Shown here one piece after another: positions 55,023 through 63,990 of a stretch of DNA of 64,000 nt. Source of the stretch: CAWJPW01 sp963844845 (GTDB lineage Bacteria > Acidobacteriota > Thermoanaerobaculia > Thermoanaerobaculales > Sulfomarinibacteraceae); NCBI GenBank assembly GCA_963844845.1, contig CAWJPW010000011.1, positions 434,001 to 498,000 of the forward strand, given 5' to 3'. The position numbers and the translations under genes were made by a program. Position 1 is the first letter of the stretch; each line of letters begins with the position of its first letter. The notes beneath the pieces were generated by a model. That model was not told the DNA's origin. It saw only the letters and a list, made by a program, of their open reading frames with translations, and did no database searches.

Positions 55023-58000
55023 ATGAAGATCTGTCGTCGATTCACGCGTGCCGGTACGGATCCCTACGACGGGATCGAGTTCGTGGAGCGGGTCTCGGAG
55101 ATCCGCAACCCCGACGGCAGCGTGGTCTTCCACATGGACGGCGTCCAGGCCCCGCGGGACTGGTCGCAGGTGGCCGTCGACGTCCTGGTGCAGAAGTACT
55201 TCCGCAAGGCAGGGGTGCCGCAGACCGACGCCGACGGCACACCCCTGGTGGATGCCCAGGGCAGGCCGGTGCTCGGGCCGGAGCGCGACGCCCGTCAGGT
55301 CTTCAACCGTCTCGCCGGCTGCTGGACCCACTGGGGCCGGGAGCACGGTTACTTCGACGGCGACAAGGACGGCGACGCCTTCCACGACGAGCTCTGCTAC
55401 ATGCTGGCCACGCAGATGGCCGCACCCAACTCGCCGCAGTGGTTCAACACCGGCCTGAGTTGGTCCTACGGCATCGACGGGCCGCCGCAGGGCCACTGGT
55501 ACTGCGATCCCGCCACCGGCGAGGCAAAGCTCTCCGAGAGCGCCTACGCCCGCCCCCAACCCCACGCCTGCTTCATCCAGTCCATCGGCGACGACCTCGT
55601 GAACGAGGGCGGGATCATGGACCTGTGGGTGCGCGAGGCCCGCCTCTTCAAGTACGGCTCGGGCACCGGCACCAACTTTTCGGCGCTGCGCGCCGAGGGC
55701 GAACCCCTTTCGGGCGGCGGGCGCTCGTCGGGCCTCATGTCGTTCCTCAAAATCGGCGATCGCGCCGCCGGGGCGATCAAGTCGGGCGGCACCACGCGGC
55801 GAGCAGCCAAGATGGTGTGCCTCGACCTCGACCACCCTGACGTGGAGAAGTTCATCCGCTGGAAGTCTGTGGAGGAACGCAAGGTTGCCGCGCTGGTCAC
55901 GGGCGCCCGGGTGATGAAGAAGCGTCTCCAGGCGGTGATGGACGCCAGCCTACCCGACGGCGGCGTCGCCATCGACACCGACCCTACAACCAATGCCGGC
56001 CTGCGGGTGGCGGTGGCCACTGCGCGGCAGAGCGGCGTCCCCGACGGCGCCATCAAGCGGGCGCTGCAGCTGGCCGCCCAGGGCATCCGCGAGTACCCCG
56101 TCGAGGAGTACACCACCGACTGGGACGGCGAGGCCTACTTCACCGTCTCGGGCCAGAACGCCAACAACAGCGTGCGGGTGCCCGACGCCTTCTTCCATGC
56201 CCTCGACGCCGGGCGTGAGTGGTACCTCACCCGCCGCACCGACGGGAAGATCGCCAGGAGCGTGCCGGCGGAGCGGCTCTGGGAACTCATCGCCCTGGCG
56301 GCGTGGGAGTGCGCCGACCCCGGCCTGCAGTTCGACGACACCATCAACGAGTGGCACACCTGCCCGACCGGGGGGCGAATCAACGCCTCGAACCCCTGCT
56401 CCGAGTACATGTTCCTGGATGACACCGCCTGCAACCTGGCGTCGCTCAACCTGGTCACCTTCATGCGCGCCGACGGCAGCTTCGACATCGAGCTGTTCCG
56501 CCACGCGGCACGGCTGTGGACCGTCGTCCTGGAGATCTCGGTGCTGATGGCCTCCTTCCCCAGCCGGCGCATCGCCGAGCTCTCCTACCGGTACCGTACG
56601 CTGGGGCTCGGGTTCGCCAACATCGGCTCGCTGCTCATGCGGCTGGGCCACCCCTACGACTCCGACACCGGCCGCGCCATCTGCGGCGCTCTCACCGCCC
56701 TGATGACCGGCGAGTCGTACGCCACCTCCGCCGAGCTCGCGGCCGAGCTCGGTCCGTTCCCCGAATTCGCCGCCAACCGTGAGGCGATGCTGCGCGTGAT
56801 CCGCAACCATCGCCGCGCCGCCTTCCACGCCGCCGCCGAGGACTACGAGGAGCTCACGGTGACTCCCGAGGGCATCGAGCCCGAGGTGGCTCCCGCGGAT
56901 CTCCTGGAGGCCGCGCGGCAGGCCTGGGACCGGGCCCTCGAGCTTGGCGAGCGCCACGGTTTTCGCAACGCCCAGACCACGGTCATCGCGCCGACCGGGA
57001 CCATCGGCCTGGTCATGGACTGCGACACCACCGGGATCGAGCCCGACTTCGCCCTGGTCAAGTTCAAGAAGCTCGCCGGCGGCGGCTACTTCAAGATCGC
57101 CAATCAGGCGCTCCCGGCGGCATTGCGACACCTCGGCTACGCCGACGAGGAGATCGACGAGATCGTCGCCTATGCCGTCGGCCACGGGACCCTGGCTGCC
57201 TGTCCCACCATCGACCACGAGGCCCTGCGCGCCCGCGGTTTCGACGAGGACGCCCTCGCCCGCGTGGAGAAGGCGCTGCCGGGCGCCTTCGAGCTGCGCA
57301 ACGCGTTCGCGCCGCACGTGCTGGGGGTAGAGTTCCTCCGCGGCCTGGGATTCTCGGATGTGGACCTGGCCGACTGGAACCTCGACGTGCTCGGCCGTTT
57401 CGGCTTCTCCGAGCAGGAGATCGAGCAGGCCAACAGGTGGGCGTGCGGCACCATGACGGTTGAGGGGGCGCCGCACCTCAACGACGAGCACCTCGCGGTG
57501 TTCGACTGCGCCAACCGGTGCGGTCGTACGGGCGTCCGCTTCATTCGGCCCGAAGCGCACATCCTCATGATGGCGGCCGCCCAACCGTTCATCTCGGGGG
57601 CCATCTCCAAGACGATCAACATGCCAACCGACGCCACCGTGGCCAGCATCAAGGCGGCCTATCGCCTGGCGTGGGAGAAGATGCTCAAGGCGGTGGCGCT
57701 GTATCGGGACGGCTCCAAGCTGAGCCAGCCGCTGTCCATCTCGCTGGACGAGGACGAGCAGGCCGCGCTCGCGGACGCCGTGGCCACCGGCGATCCGGCC
57801 AAGGTCGCGGCCATGGTCGCCGAGAAGGTGGTGCTGCGCTATCAGGCGCGGCGGCGCACGCTCCCGCAGCGGCGCTCCGGCTACACCCAGAAGGCCACCG
57901 TGGGCGGCCACAAGATCTACATCCGGACCGGTGAGTACTCGGACGGCGCCATCGGCGAGATCTTCCTGGACATGCACCGCGAGGGTGCGGCCTTCCGGTC

Positions 58001-58517
58001 TCTCATGAACTGCTTCGCCATCGCCGTGTCGCTGGGCCTGCAGTACGGCGTGCCGCTGGAGGAGTTCGTCGAGGCGTTCGTTTTCACCCGCTTCGAGCCC
58101 AACGGCATGGTGGGGGGCCACGAGCGCATCCGCATGGCAACCTCGGTGATCGACTACATCTTCCGCGAGCTGGCCATCAACTACCTGGGCCGCACCGACC
58201 TGGGCCAGGTCGACCCGGAGGACATGCGCCACGATGCGGTGGGGACCCCGGCCGACGAGGGCGCCCCCAAGGACCGCGAGCCCATGGCCGAGGTGCATCC
58301 CATCGCCGTCAACCAGGGCGGAGCAGCACCCATGGCGGGCGCCAGCACCACGGCGGCCCGGAGCTCGGCGACGGCTCCGGACCTGAGCGCGTCGAGCAGG
58401 GCCCGCTTCATGGGGTTCGAAGGAGACCCGTGCGGCGAGTGCGGCCAGTTCACGCTGGTGCGCAACGGCACCTGCCTGAAGTGCAACTCCTGCGGGGCAA
58501 CCACCGGCTGCAGCTGA
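55023..58517 (+). CDS. nrdJ: Adenosylcobalamin-dependent (class II) ribonucleotide reductase
   Basis: 1164 residues, the large class II form. It reduces ribonucleotides to deoxyribonucleotides with a B12 radical, independent of oxygen. Seen: NSPQWFNTGL near residue 138, HACFIQSI near 180, KYGSGTGTNFSALR near 212, GGRINASNPCSEYMF near 455 with an active-site Cys, APTGTIGLVMDCDTTGIEPDF near 655, and a C-terminal zinc-like tail CGECGQ..CLKCNSCG. ATG 55023 follows GGGGAGGAAGG; an upstream in-frame GTG at 54930 lies inside the promoter and is rejected. Hairpins follow the gene. Requires cobalamin, as does QueG in this window. Confidence 0.97.
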   Translation: MKICRRFTRAGTDPYDGIEFVERVSEIRNPDGSVVFHMDGVQAPRDWSQVAVDVLVQKYFRKAGVPQTDADGTPLVDAQGRPVLGPERDARQVFNRLAGCWTHWGREHGYFDGDKDGDAFHDELCYMLATQMAAPNSPQWFNTGLSWSYGIDGPPQGHWYCDPATGEAKLSESAYARPQPHACFIQSIGDDLVNEGGIMDLWVREARLFKYGSGTGTNFSALRAEGEPLSGGGRSSGLMSFLKIGDRAAGAIKSGGTTRRAAKMVCLDLDHPDVEKFIRWKSVEERKVAALVTGARVMKKRLQAVMDASLPDGGVAIDTDPTTNAGLRVAVATARQSGVPDGAIKRALQLAAQGIREYPVEEYTTDWDGEAYFTVSGQNANNSVRVPDAFFHALDAGREWYLTRRTDGKIARSVPAERLWELIALAAWECADPGLQFDDTINEWHTCPTGGRINASNPCSEYMFLDDTACNLASLNLVTFMRADGSFDIELFRHAARLWTVVLEISVLMASFPSRRIAELSYRYRTLGLGFANIGSLLMRLGHPYDSDTGRAICGALTALMTGESYATSAELAAELGPFPEFAANREAMLRVIRNHRRAAFHAAAEDYEELTVTPEGIEPEVAPADLLEAARQAWDRALELGERHGFRNAQTTVIAPTGTIGLVMDCDTTGIEPDFALVKFKKLAGGGYFKIANQALPAALRHLGYADEEIDEIVAYAVGHGTLAACPTIDHEALRARGFDEDALARVEKALPGAFELRNAFAPHVLGVEFLRGLGFSDVDLADWNLDVLGRFGFSEQEIEQANRWACGTMTVEGAPHLNDEHLAVFDCANRCGRTGVRFIRPEAHILMMAAAQPFISGAISKTINMPTDATVASIKAAYRLAWEKMLKAVALYRDGSKLSQPLSISLDEDEQAALADAVATGDPAKVAAMVAEKVVLRYQARRRTLPQRRSGYTQKATVGGHKIYIRTGEYSDGAIGEIFLDMHREGAAFRSLMNCFAIAVSLGLQYGVPLEEFVEAFVFTRFEPNGMVGGHERIRMATSVIDYIFRELAINYLGRTDLGQVDPEDMRHDAVGTPADEGAPKDREPMAEVHPIAVNQGGAAPMAGASTTAARSSATAPDLSASSRARFMGFEGDPCGECGQFTLVRNGTCLKCNSCGATTGCS

Positions 58518-58566
58518 GCGAAGTCGTCGGCAGGCACCTGGCCTCCCAATGCCGCCGGGCCACGCC

Positions 58567-58581
58567 GGCCGCTTCGCGGCC
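58567..58581 (+). terminator. nrdJ hairpin
   Basis: GGCCGC-TTC-GCGGCC followed by CTTCC, 50 bases past the nrdJ stop. A weak terminator by T content. Confidence 0.5.
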
Positions 58582-58653
58582 TTCCAGGCCCGCGGCACCC
58601 CGAGCGCCCAGGAAGAGGCGCCCCGGAAACTCGGATGATCCCATCGCAGTGTA

Positions 58654-58674
58654 GGCGCGCGACTTTCGCGCGCC
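58654..58674. terminator. Second hairpin downstream of nrdJ
   Basis: GGCGCGCGA-CTT-TCGCGCGCC, a perfect 9-bp stem with a 3-base loop. It lies in the gene-free stretch 58518-59089, which otherwise contains only repeat copy 3. Confidence 0.5.
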
Positions 58675-58750
58675 ACCCATCGCGTTGATGCGGGGACCAC
58701 CGCGTCGCCGAGCCGCGGCCAATCAGCGGGCGTGCCTCGGCACCGCCCCA

Positions 58751-58952
58751 AAGCACAGACCCTCCGCACGACGTGCCGTCCCGAACACTTTTCCTGAAGC
58801 GCTCCCTCGTTTGCAGCGCGATTGCGGAAACAGTGTTCGGGGGGGCACTGACGGCCCTTGCCATTCGGAGCAGTGGCCCCAAACAACCAGACAGGCGACT
58901 CGGCGAGCCCGCGTGTCGGGAAGACACGCGGGAGCCGGTCTCCGGAGCATCC
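58751..58952 (+). repeat. Structured intergenic repeat, copy 3
   Basis: Shortest copy. Core at 58773-58848 (GTGCCGTCCCGAACAC to AGTGTTCGGGGGGGCAC); here the right arm reads GTTCGGG, restoring better pairing with CCCGAAC than in copies 1-2. The variable hairpin is CCCGCGTGTC-GGGAA-GACACGCGGG (58908-58932), a perfect 10-bp stem unrelated in sequence to those of the other copies. Tail GGAGCCGGTCTCCGGAGC at 58931-58948. It is 138 bases before the VWA-FHA gene. Confidence 0.85.
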
Positions 58953-59089
58953 GCAAACTCACCGCGGTACCCCCACAACCTTCCACCATCGGCGAGGGCG
59001 GCCAGGCAAGGCGTCTCCCCTCCCTGCGTGACCGCCGTCTCCCCGTCTCGCCGTCTACGAGTGCTACTCTGGGTTGGGAGGCTCGGCCC

Positions 59090-60361
59090 ATGGCTCGTCG
59101 CTTCGTCAGACTTCTCGTCCTCGGCCTCGCGGTGGCCACCTCGGCCCGCGCCGCGGAGGTCCCCGTGGTCGTGGCCGTGGACGCCTCGCGCTCGCTCACC
59201 ACCACCGAGATGAAGGCCGCCGTCACTGCAATCGACCACGCGGTCCAAACCCTGCCAGCCGACACACCCATGGGTCTGCTGCGCTTCAGCGACCAGCCCC
59301 GGTGGATGGTGCCCGTGGGCGGCACCCGCACCGCGGTGGCGGAGGCGCTCGCACAGCTCCGCCCCGAGGGTCGTTGGACCGCTCTCGACGACGCGCTGGT
59401 GATGGCCGCCCGTGCGCTGCCCGACGGCGGCGTCATCCTGCTCATCACCGACGGGCGGGACGAGAACTCAGCGACAACCCCCGAGGATGTGGCTCCCCTG
59501 GCCGCCACCAACGACGTCCGTGTGGTTGCCGCCTCGGTGGGACGCCGAGTGGACGCCCGCGCGCTGCGTCGGCTCGCCCTCCTCACCGGTGGGGCGTACG
59601 CCGGACCGCTCAACGCCGCAGGCGCCGCCGAGCTCACCGCCGAGCTCGCCGATGCCCGTGCGGCGGTAGCCGAGACGCGTGCGGCGGCGGCACCGCCGAC
59701 TCCCGCGCCGATGGCGACACCGGTGCCGTCGGCCCCTGCTCCCGCGTCGGTGGCTCCCGGCATCCCCACCTGGGTCCTGGCGCTGGCTGCGGCGGCGCTG
59801 CTCGTCCTGGCCCTGGCCGTGGTTCTCCTGGTGCGACGCCGGCAGCCCACCCCGGTGCGCACCTGTGAGCGCTGCGGCACGGTACTGGAGGACTGGGAGG
59901 AGACCTGCCCGCGCTGCGCCGCCGGGCTGGAGGAGGCCGAGCAGCGGCCGGTGGCGACGATCGTCGCCGAGGACGAGTCCGTGCTCGACCCCGAGGTCTT
60001 CACCAAGTCGCCGCTCCCAGGGGGTCTCGAGCACACCCTGGTGCTCGACGAGCGCCCGCTGTTGGTTGTCAAGGAACGCGGCCGCCCGCCCCGTACCTAC
60101 ACGCTGCCCCGCGACGAAATCTTCGCGGTGGGCCGGGCCGCCGACGTCAACACGCTACAGGTCGACGACCCGGCCACCAGCGCCCAGCACTTCCGCATCG
60201 TGCCGAAGGACGAGGAGTTCTACGTGGTCGACCTGGAGACCACCAACGGAACCACCGTCAACGGCAACCGCGTACGGGTGCACAAGCTGCACAGCGGCGA
60301 AGTGATCCGCGCGGGGACGGTGGATTACGAGTACAAGCTGTCGTTGCGGCGAGTTGGGTAG
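59090..60361 (+). CDS. Membrane-anchored VWA - zinc-ribbon - FHA protein
   Basis: 423 residues with an unusual domain chain. A signal peptide (residues 1-20), then an extracytoplasmic von Willebrand A domain at about 22-190 with MIDAS residues DASRS near 30 and ITDGRDENS near 120, an Ala/Pro linker, one membrane helix at about 225-247, a cytoplasmic zinc ribbon CERCGTVLEDWEETCPRC near 258, and a C-terminal FHA domain at about 330-420 (FAVGRAADVNTLQVDDPATSAQH in pieces GRAADVN, TSAQHF, TTNGTTVNGNRV). FHA domains bind phosphothreonine, so it may link an outside ligand with inside Ser/Thr-kinase signalling. No kinase gene is nearby. GGGAGGC lies before ATG 59090. Confidence 0.85.
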   Translation: MARRFVRLLVLGLAVATSARAAEVPVVVAVDASRSLTTTEMKAAVTAIDHAVQTLPADTPMGLLRFSDQPRWMVPVGGTRTAVAEALAQLRPEGRWTALDDALVMAARALPDGGVILLITDGRDENSATTPEDVAPLAATNDVRVVAASVGRRVDARALRRLALLTGGAYAGPLNAAGAAELTAELADARAAVAETRAAAAPPTPAPMATPVPSAPAPASVAPGIPTWVLALAAAALLVLALAVVLLVRRRQPTPVRTCERCGTVLEDWEETCPRCAAGLEEAEQRPVATIVAEDESVLDPEVFTKSPLPGGLEHTLVLDERPLLVVKERGRPPRTYTLPRDEIFAVGRAADVNTLQVDDPATSAQHFRIVPKDEEFYVVDLETTNGTTVNGNRVRVHKLHSGEVIRAGTVDYEYKLSLRRVG

Positions 60362-60387
60362 GAAACCGCGGAGGTTCGAGGGGTACG

Positions 60388-60599
60388 GAGTCAAGAAGTA
60401 GGGAGCAAAGAGCCCAACCTCCCACCCCTGCCCGAGCCGCGCGGCCGCGATCGGGCGGCGGGGAACCTGCAGGGGCACCGTCCCCCACGGCGTCCAACGC
60501 CACCTCCCGTCTGCTTGCCGTCATCGGTTCTGGAGCGTCACGAGCTGCGGCCGTGGAGCGCCAACCTCGACCCTTCACTCTTTTCTCTTCACTCTTCAC
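60388..60599. repeat. Intergenic island bracketed by GA-rich and TC-rich tracts (b)
   Basis: Starts with GGAGTCAAGAAGTAGGGAGC then AAAGAGC and ends with CCTTCACTCTTTTCTCTTCA followed by CTCTTCACTC near 60573-60599. It resembles the island at 54562-54785 in its ends and length but not in its middle. A related TC tract (TCACTCTTCACTCTTTACC) is at 62224-62242. No gene is visible in 60362-60595. Confidence 0.5.
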
Positions 60600-62101
60600 T
60601 CGCCGAGCGGGCCCAGTCCTTCCACGAGATCGGCGGCCGCCGCGATATCGGGCGCGAAGGCGCGGTCGTCCTCGAGACCGGGGACACGGTCGCGCAGCCG
60701 GCGAATCGCCTTCTCCAGCGCCGCCGAGGTGGTGAGCGGGCGGTGCATCTCCACGGCCTGGGCGGCGGCCAGGTACTCCATGGCCAGTACCTGTACGAGA
60801 TTCTCGGTGATCTGCGCCAGCTTCCGCGCGGCCCAGGTGGACATGGACACGTGGTCCTCCTGGCTTGCCGAGGTGGGAATGGAGTCCACCGAGGCCGGGT
60901 GGGCCAACGTCTTGCACTCCGAGACCAGCGCCGCTGCCGAGACCTGGACCATCATGAAGCCGGAGTTGAGGCCCGCGTCACAGGTGAGGAACGCCGGCAG
61001 CCCAGAAAGTGAGCTGTCCACCAGCCGCGCCAGCCGACGCTCCGAGATCGAGGCGAGGTCGGTGAGGGTCGCCCCCAGGTAGTCGAAGACAGCGGCCAGC
61101 GGCGCACCGTGGAAGTTGCCGCCGGAGATCACCTCGCCGTGGGCGAACACCATGGGGTTGTCGGTGGTGGAGTTGAGCTCGATCTCCACCACCCGCCGGC
61201 AGTGCGCCAGGGCGTCGCGAGCGGTGCCGTGGACCTGCGGCGAGCAGCGCAGTGAGTACGCGTCCTGGACCCGCGGGCAGTCGGCGTGGGAGGCCCGCAC
61301 CTGCGAGCCCTGCAGCAGGCGGAGAATCCGCGCGGCGCTGAGGCCCTGGCCAGGGTGTGGGCGGGCGGCGTGGACCTGGGGCCGAAAGGCGGCATCGGTG
61401 CCCTTGAGGGCGTCCAGCGTGAGGGCACAGATCACGTCGGCGGCGGCGGCCAACCGCTCCGCCCGAACCGCCGCCAGTGCTCCCACCGCCGCCGAGGCCT
61501 GGGTGCCGTTGATGAGGGCGAGGCCCTCCTTGGCAGCGAGCTCGAGTGGCGCGATCGCCGCCCGCCGCAAGGCCTCGCCGCCGGTCAGCCGCTCGCCGCG
61601 GTGCCACGCCTCACCCTCCCCCACCAGGACCAGGGCGAGGTGTGCGAGGGGGGCGAGGTCGCCCGACGCCCCCACCGAGCCCTGGCTCGGCACCACCGGG
61701 TGGACACCGGCCTCCAGCAGCTCCAGCAGCTTCTCCAGCACCTCCACCCGGGCGCCGGCGTGGCCCGTGGCGAGCACGTTGGCGCGCAGCAGGAGCATGG
61801 CCCGCACCACGGGCTCGGAGAAATGGGCGCCGACCCCGCAGGCGTGGGAGCGCAGCAGGTTGAGCTGGAGCCGCTCGAGCTGATCGGGGGCGATGCGAAC
61901 CTCGGCGAGCTTGCCGAAACCGGTGTTGACGCCGTATACCACCCGGCCGGAGGCGAGGATCTCCTCCACGACATGGCGCGCCGCGGCCACCCGCTCACGG
62001 GCGGCATCGCCGAGCACCACCCGTCTCCGGCCGCAGGCCACGTCCTCAACCGACTCCAGGGTCAGGGGCTCGCCAACCACCATGAACTCACGCTCCGCCA
62101 C
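60596..62101 (-). CDS. hutH: Histidine ammonia-lyase
   Basis: 501 residues. It deaminates histidine to urocanate. The self-forming MIO cofactor motif ASGDL is in GSVGASGDLAPLAHLALVLVG near residue 143, with YGVNTGFGKLA near 58, NGTQASAA near 198, NSTTDNPMVF near 310 and SQEDHVSMSTWAARKL near 415. GTG 62101 has GGAGG at a 5-base spacing; GTG 62107 is the alternative but would touch the ribosome site. No other hut gene is in the window. The end lies in a TC-rich tract. Confidence 0.96.
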   Translation of the reverse strand: MAEREFMVVGEPLTLESVEDVACGRRRVVLGDAARERVAAARHVVEEILASGRVVYGVNTGFGKLAEVRIAPDQLERLQLNLLRSHACGVGAHFSEPVVRAMLLLRANVLATGHAGARVEVLEKLLELLEAGVHPVVPSQGSVGASGDLAPLAHLALVLVGEGEAWHRGERLTGGEALRRAAIAPLELAAKEGLALINGTQASAAVGALAAVRAERLAAAADVICALTLDALKGTDAAFRPQVHAARPHPGQGLSAARILRLLQGSQVRASHADCPRVQDAYSLRCSPQVHGTARDALAHCRRVVEIELNSTTDNPMVFAHGEVISGGNFHGAPLAAVFDYLGATLTDLASISERRLARLVDSSLSGLPAFLTCDAGLNSGFMMVQVSAAALVSECKTLAHPASVDSIPTSASQEDHVSMSTWAARKLAQITENLVQVLAMEYLAAAQAVEMHRPLTTSAALEKAIRRLRDRVPGLEDDRAFAPDIAAAADLVEGLGPLGE

Positions 62102-62264
62102 GGTCACCTCCGGCCGCGCATTCTACCGCGCCGTCAGCGAGGGCGGGGGGTGGTGTCCCGGGCCGTGACCGGGGCCGCGACCGCGGCGCCGAACGCCTCG
62201 ACCTCCCTCCACCCTCCGGAGGATCACTCTTCACTCTTTACCGGGTGGGCGGGAGGGGGAAAGA

Positions 62265-62342
62265 TGGCGACCCCAGCGGGATTTGAACCCGCGCCGCCAG
62301 CGTGAAAGGCTGGTGTCCTAGGCCTGACTAGACGATGGGGTC
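62265..62342 (-). tRNA. tRNA-Glu (anticodon UUC), CCA encoded
   Basis: On the minus strand: acceptor GACCCCA with TGGGGTC, discriminator G and encoded CCA, D-arm TCGTCTAGTC, anticodon arm CCAGC-CTTTCAC-GCTGG with TTC in the loop, T-arm GCGGG-TTCAAAT-CCCGC. The start resembles the common tRNA-Glu 5' end. Confidence 0.96.
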
Positions 62343-62379
62343 GCAACTTGCACTGGCCGGCCAGCGGCCGTACCGGGGC

Positions 62380-62408
62380 ATCTTACACCACTGAACGGGT
62401 TACCGAAA
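62380..62408 (-). promoter_or_regulatory. Predicted tRNA-Glu promoter
   Basis: On the minus strand TTTCGG (62408-62403), 17-base spacer, TAAGAT (62385-62380), 37 bases before the mature tRNA 5' end. The -35 is weak. Confidence 0.4.
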
Positions 62409-62431
62409 GCCCGGGCGCCGCACGCCGACCC

Positions 62432-62460
62432 TTGCGACACCACGACCAGGATGCTAGACT
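62432..62460 (+). promoter_or_regulatory. Predicted promoter of a small RNA
   Basis: TTGCGA (62432-62437), 17-base spacer, TAGACT (62455-62460). It reads away from tRNA-Glu with no protein gene downstream on this strand before the thrC 3' end. Confidence 0.5.
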
Positions 62461-62466
62461 ACCGCG

Positions 62467-62676
62467 CAACAAGCACGCAGGAGACAGTCTCGAGATCATC
62501 TCTCCAATGGATACTCCAATGGAATCCCCCCTCACCCGTCTGTGGCTTCACCTGAGGTCCTGCTCGACAGGGCTGCCTACCGTCGGCGCCGCGGGGCGCC
62601 TCCTTCCTCCCCTCGGGGCTCTCTGACCACGTGCTGTCGGCGGGGGCGCGACGGGTTCGCGCCGCGCGCCCCCGCC
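62467..62676 (+). ncRNA. Candidate small RNA (about 210 nt)
   Basis: Runs from the predicted start behind TAGACT to a strong hairpin. It contains a direct repeat TCCAATGGA twice at about 62506-62522 and several GC-rich inverted segments. I do not recognise 6S, SRP, RNase P or tmRNA signatures. One short frame of 39 codons (ATG about 62510 to stop 62626) has no ribosome site. The RNA gene is inferred only from promoter-terminator pairing in a gene-free stretch of 390 bases. Confidence 0.35.
62639..62676 (+). terminator. Strong hairpin between small-RNA candidate and thrC
   Basis: GGCGGGGGCGCG and CGCGCCCCCGCC, a 12-bp perfect stem with a 14-base loop that can itself pair, followed by TCTTGAT on the plus strand. 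It could also serve thrC from the other side, though no T tract is on that side. Confidence 0.7.
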
Positions 62677-62733
62677 TCTTGATCATCCAACCAGGACCCG
62701 GAGTCGTGCACGGCCCAATCGTCCGCGCCGGCG

Positions 62734-63990
62734 TCAGCCTCTCCCGCCGCCCACACCGACACGCTCGGCCACCGCGCCCAGCCGGGGGGGAACCGGCTCA
62801 GGAAGGACCAGCCCCCGGGCCGCCGCCGCCGGATCCTTGAGACCACTTCCGGTGATCATCAGGACGACGCGCTCCTCAGCCCCCACCAGTCCGCACTCAC
62901 GAGCCGCCTCGAGCCCGGCCAGCGCGGCCGCCGCCGCAGGCTCGGCAAAGACCCCGGTGAGCCGCGCCAGCCGACCCTGGGCAGCGAGGATGGTGGCGTC
63001 CGACACCAGTACCCCCGCACCCCCCGATACGCGCACCTCATGCAGACACAGGCGGGCATTGCGCGGCGCTGCCACCACCAGGCTGTCGGCGATGCTGGCC
63101 GCACCAGGCTCAGCGGTCACGTCCTCGGCGCCGGCGGCGAGGGCCCGAACCAGGGCGCCGGAGCCCTCGGGCTGCACTGCGAGAAGCCGCGGCGCTCGCG
63201 TCAGAAGGCCCCCGCGCACCAGGTCGGCGAAGCCCTTGGCGAGCCCGGCGAGGATGACCCCGTCGCCGGTCGGCACCACAACGACGTCCGCAGCCTCCGG
63301 CGCCAGGTCGGCGGCGATCTCCAGGGCGGCGGTCTTCTTGCCTTCGATGGTGAAGGGGTTGAGCGCGGTGCTGCGGTTGTACCAACCGAAGTGCCGGCAG
63401 GCGTCCAGCGTCAGCTCGAAAGCCTCGTCGTAGCTGCCCGCCACCGGCACCAGCACGGCGCCGTAGCTGGCCATCTGCACCAGCTTGGCGCGTGGCGCCG
63501 CGGCGGGCACGAGGACCACCGCGCGCACTCCGGCGGCCGCGGCCACCGCGGCGAGGGCCGTGGCGGCGTTGCCGGTGGAGGCGGTGGCCACGGTGTCGAA
63601 GCCATGCTCCAGCGCCTTGGCCACCACCAGCAGCGAGGCGCGGTCCTTGGTGGAGCCGGAGGGGTTGCGGCTGTCGTCCTTGAGCCAGAGCCGCGGCATT
63701 CCCAGCTCCCGCCGCAGTCGCGGCGCCGGAAGCAGCGGCGTGCCCCCCACTGCCAGAGGCGGCAACGAGGCCGCCGACGCCACCGGCAGGAAGTGGGCCA
63801 GTGCCGCCGGATGGTGGAGCGGCTCCTCCGGCCAGGCCCGTGGCACCTCGTCGAGCTCCACCTGGAGGACGCCTCGGGTGGGTCCGCCCGCCTGCTGCCC
63901 GCGGGCGCAGACCGGGCACACCAGCCGCACGCCGCCCTCCTCGCCGTAGGCGGCGCCGCACTCGCTGCAGCGGAGGGTGAAGCCAGCCAT
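62734..63990 (-). CDS. thrC: Threonine synthase
   Basis: 418 residues, PLP fold type II. It converts O-phosphohomoserine to threonine. An N-terminal zinc-ribbon-like segment (LRCSECGAAYG, LVCPVCARG) precedes the catalytic domain, as in many class II threonine synthases. Seen: VGGTPLLPAPRLRRELG near 80, PLP lysine in NPSGSTKDRAS near 110, ASTGNAATALAA near 137, PTGDGVILAGLAKGF near 240, and MITGSGLKD near 390. The start lies 10 bases from the window edge, so its upstream region is not visible. Confidence 0.94.
   Translation of the reverse strand: MAGFTLRCSECGAAYGEEGGVRLVCPVCARGQQAGGPTRGVLQVELDEVPRAWPEEPLHHPAALAHFLPVASAASLPPLAVGGTPLLPAPRLRRELGMPRLWLKDDSRNPSGSTKDRASLLVVAKALEHGFDTVATASTGNAATALAAVAAAAGVRAVVLVPAAAPRAKLVQMASYGAVLVPVAGSYDEAFELTLDACRHFGWYNRSTALNPFTIEGKKTAALEIAADLAPEAADVVVVPTGDGVILAGLAKGFADLVRGGLLTRAPRLLAVQPEGSGALVRALAAGAEDVTAEPGAASIADSLVVAAPRNARLCLHEVRVSGGAGVLVSDATILAAQGRLARLTGVFAEPAAAAALAGLEAARECGLVGAEERVVLMITGSGLKDPAAAARGLVLPEPVPPRLGAVAERVGVGGGRG

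Noticed and set aside
55950..58886. A 978-codon frame antisense to nrdJ
   Set aside because: Same shadow effect; nrdJ has all its family motifs on the other strand.
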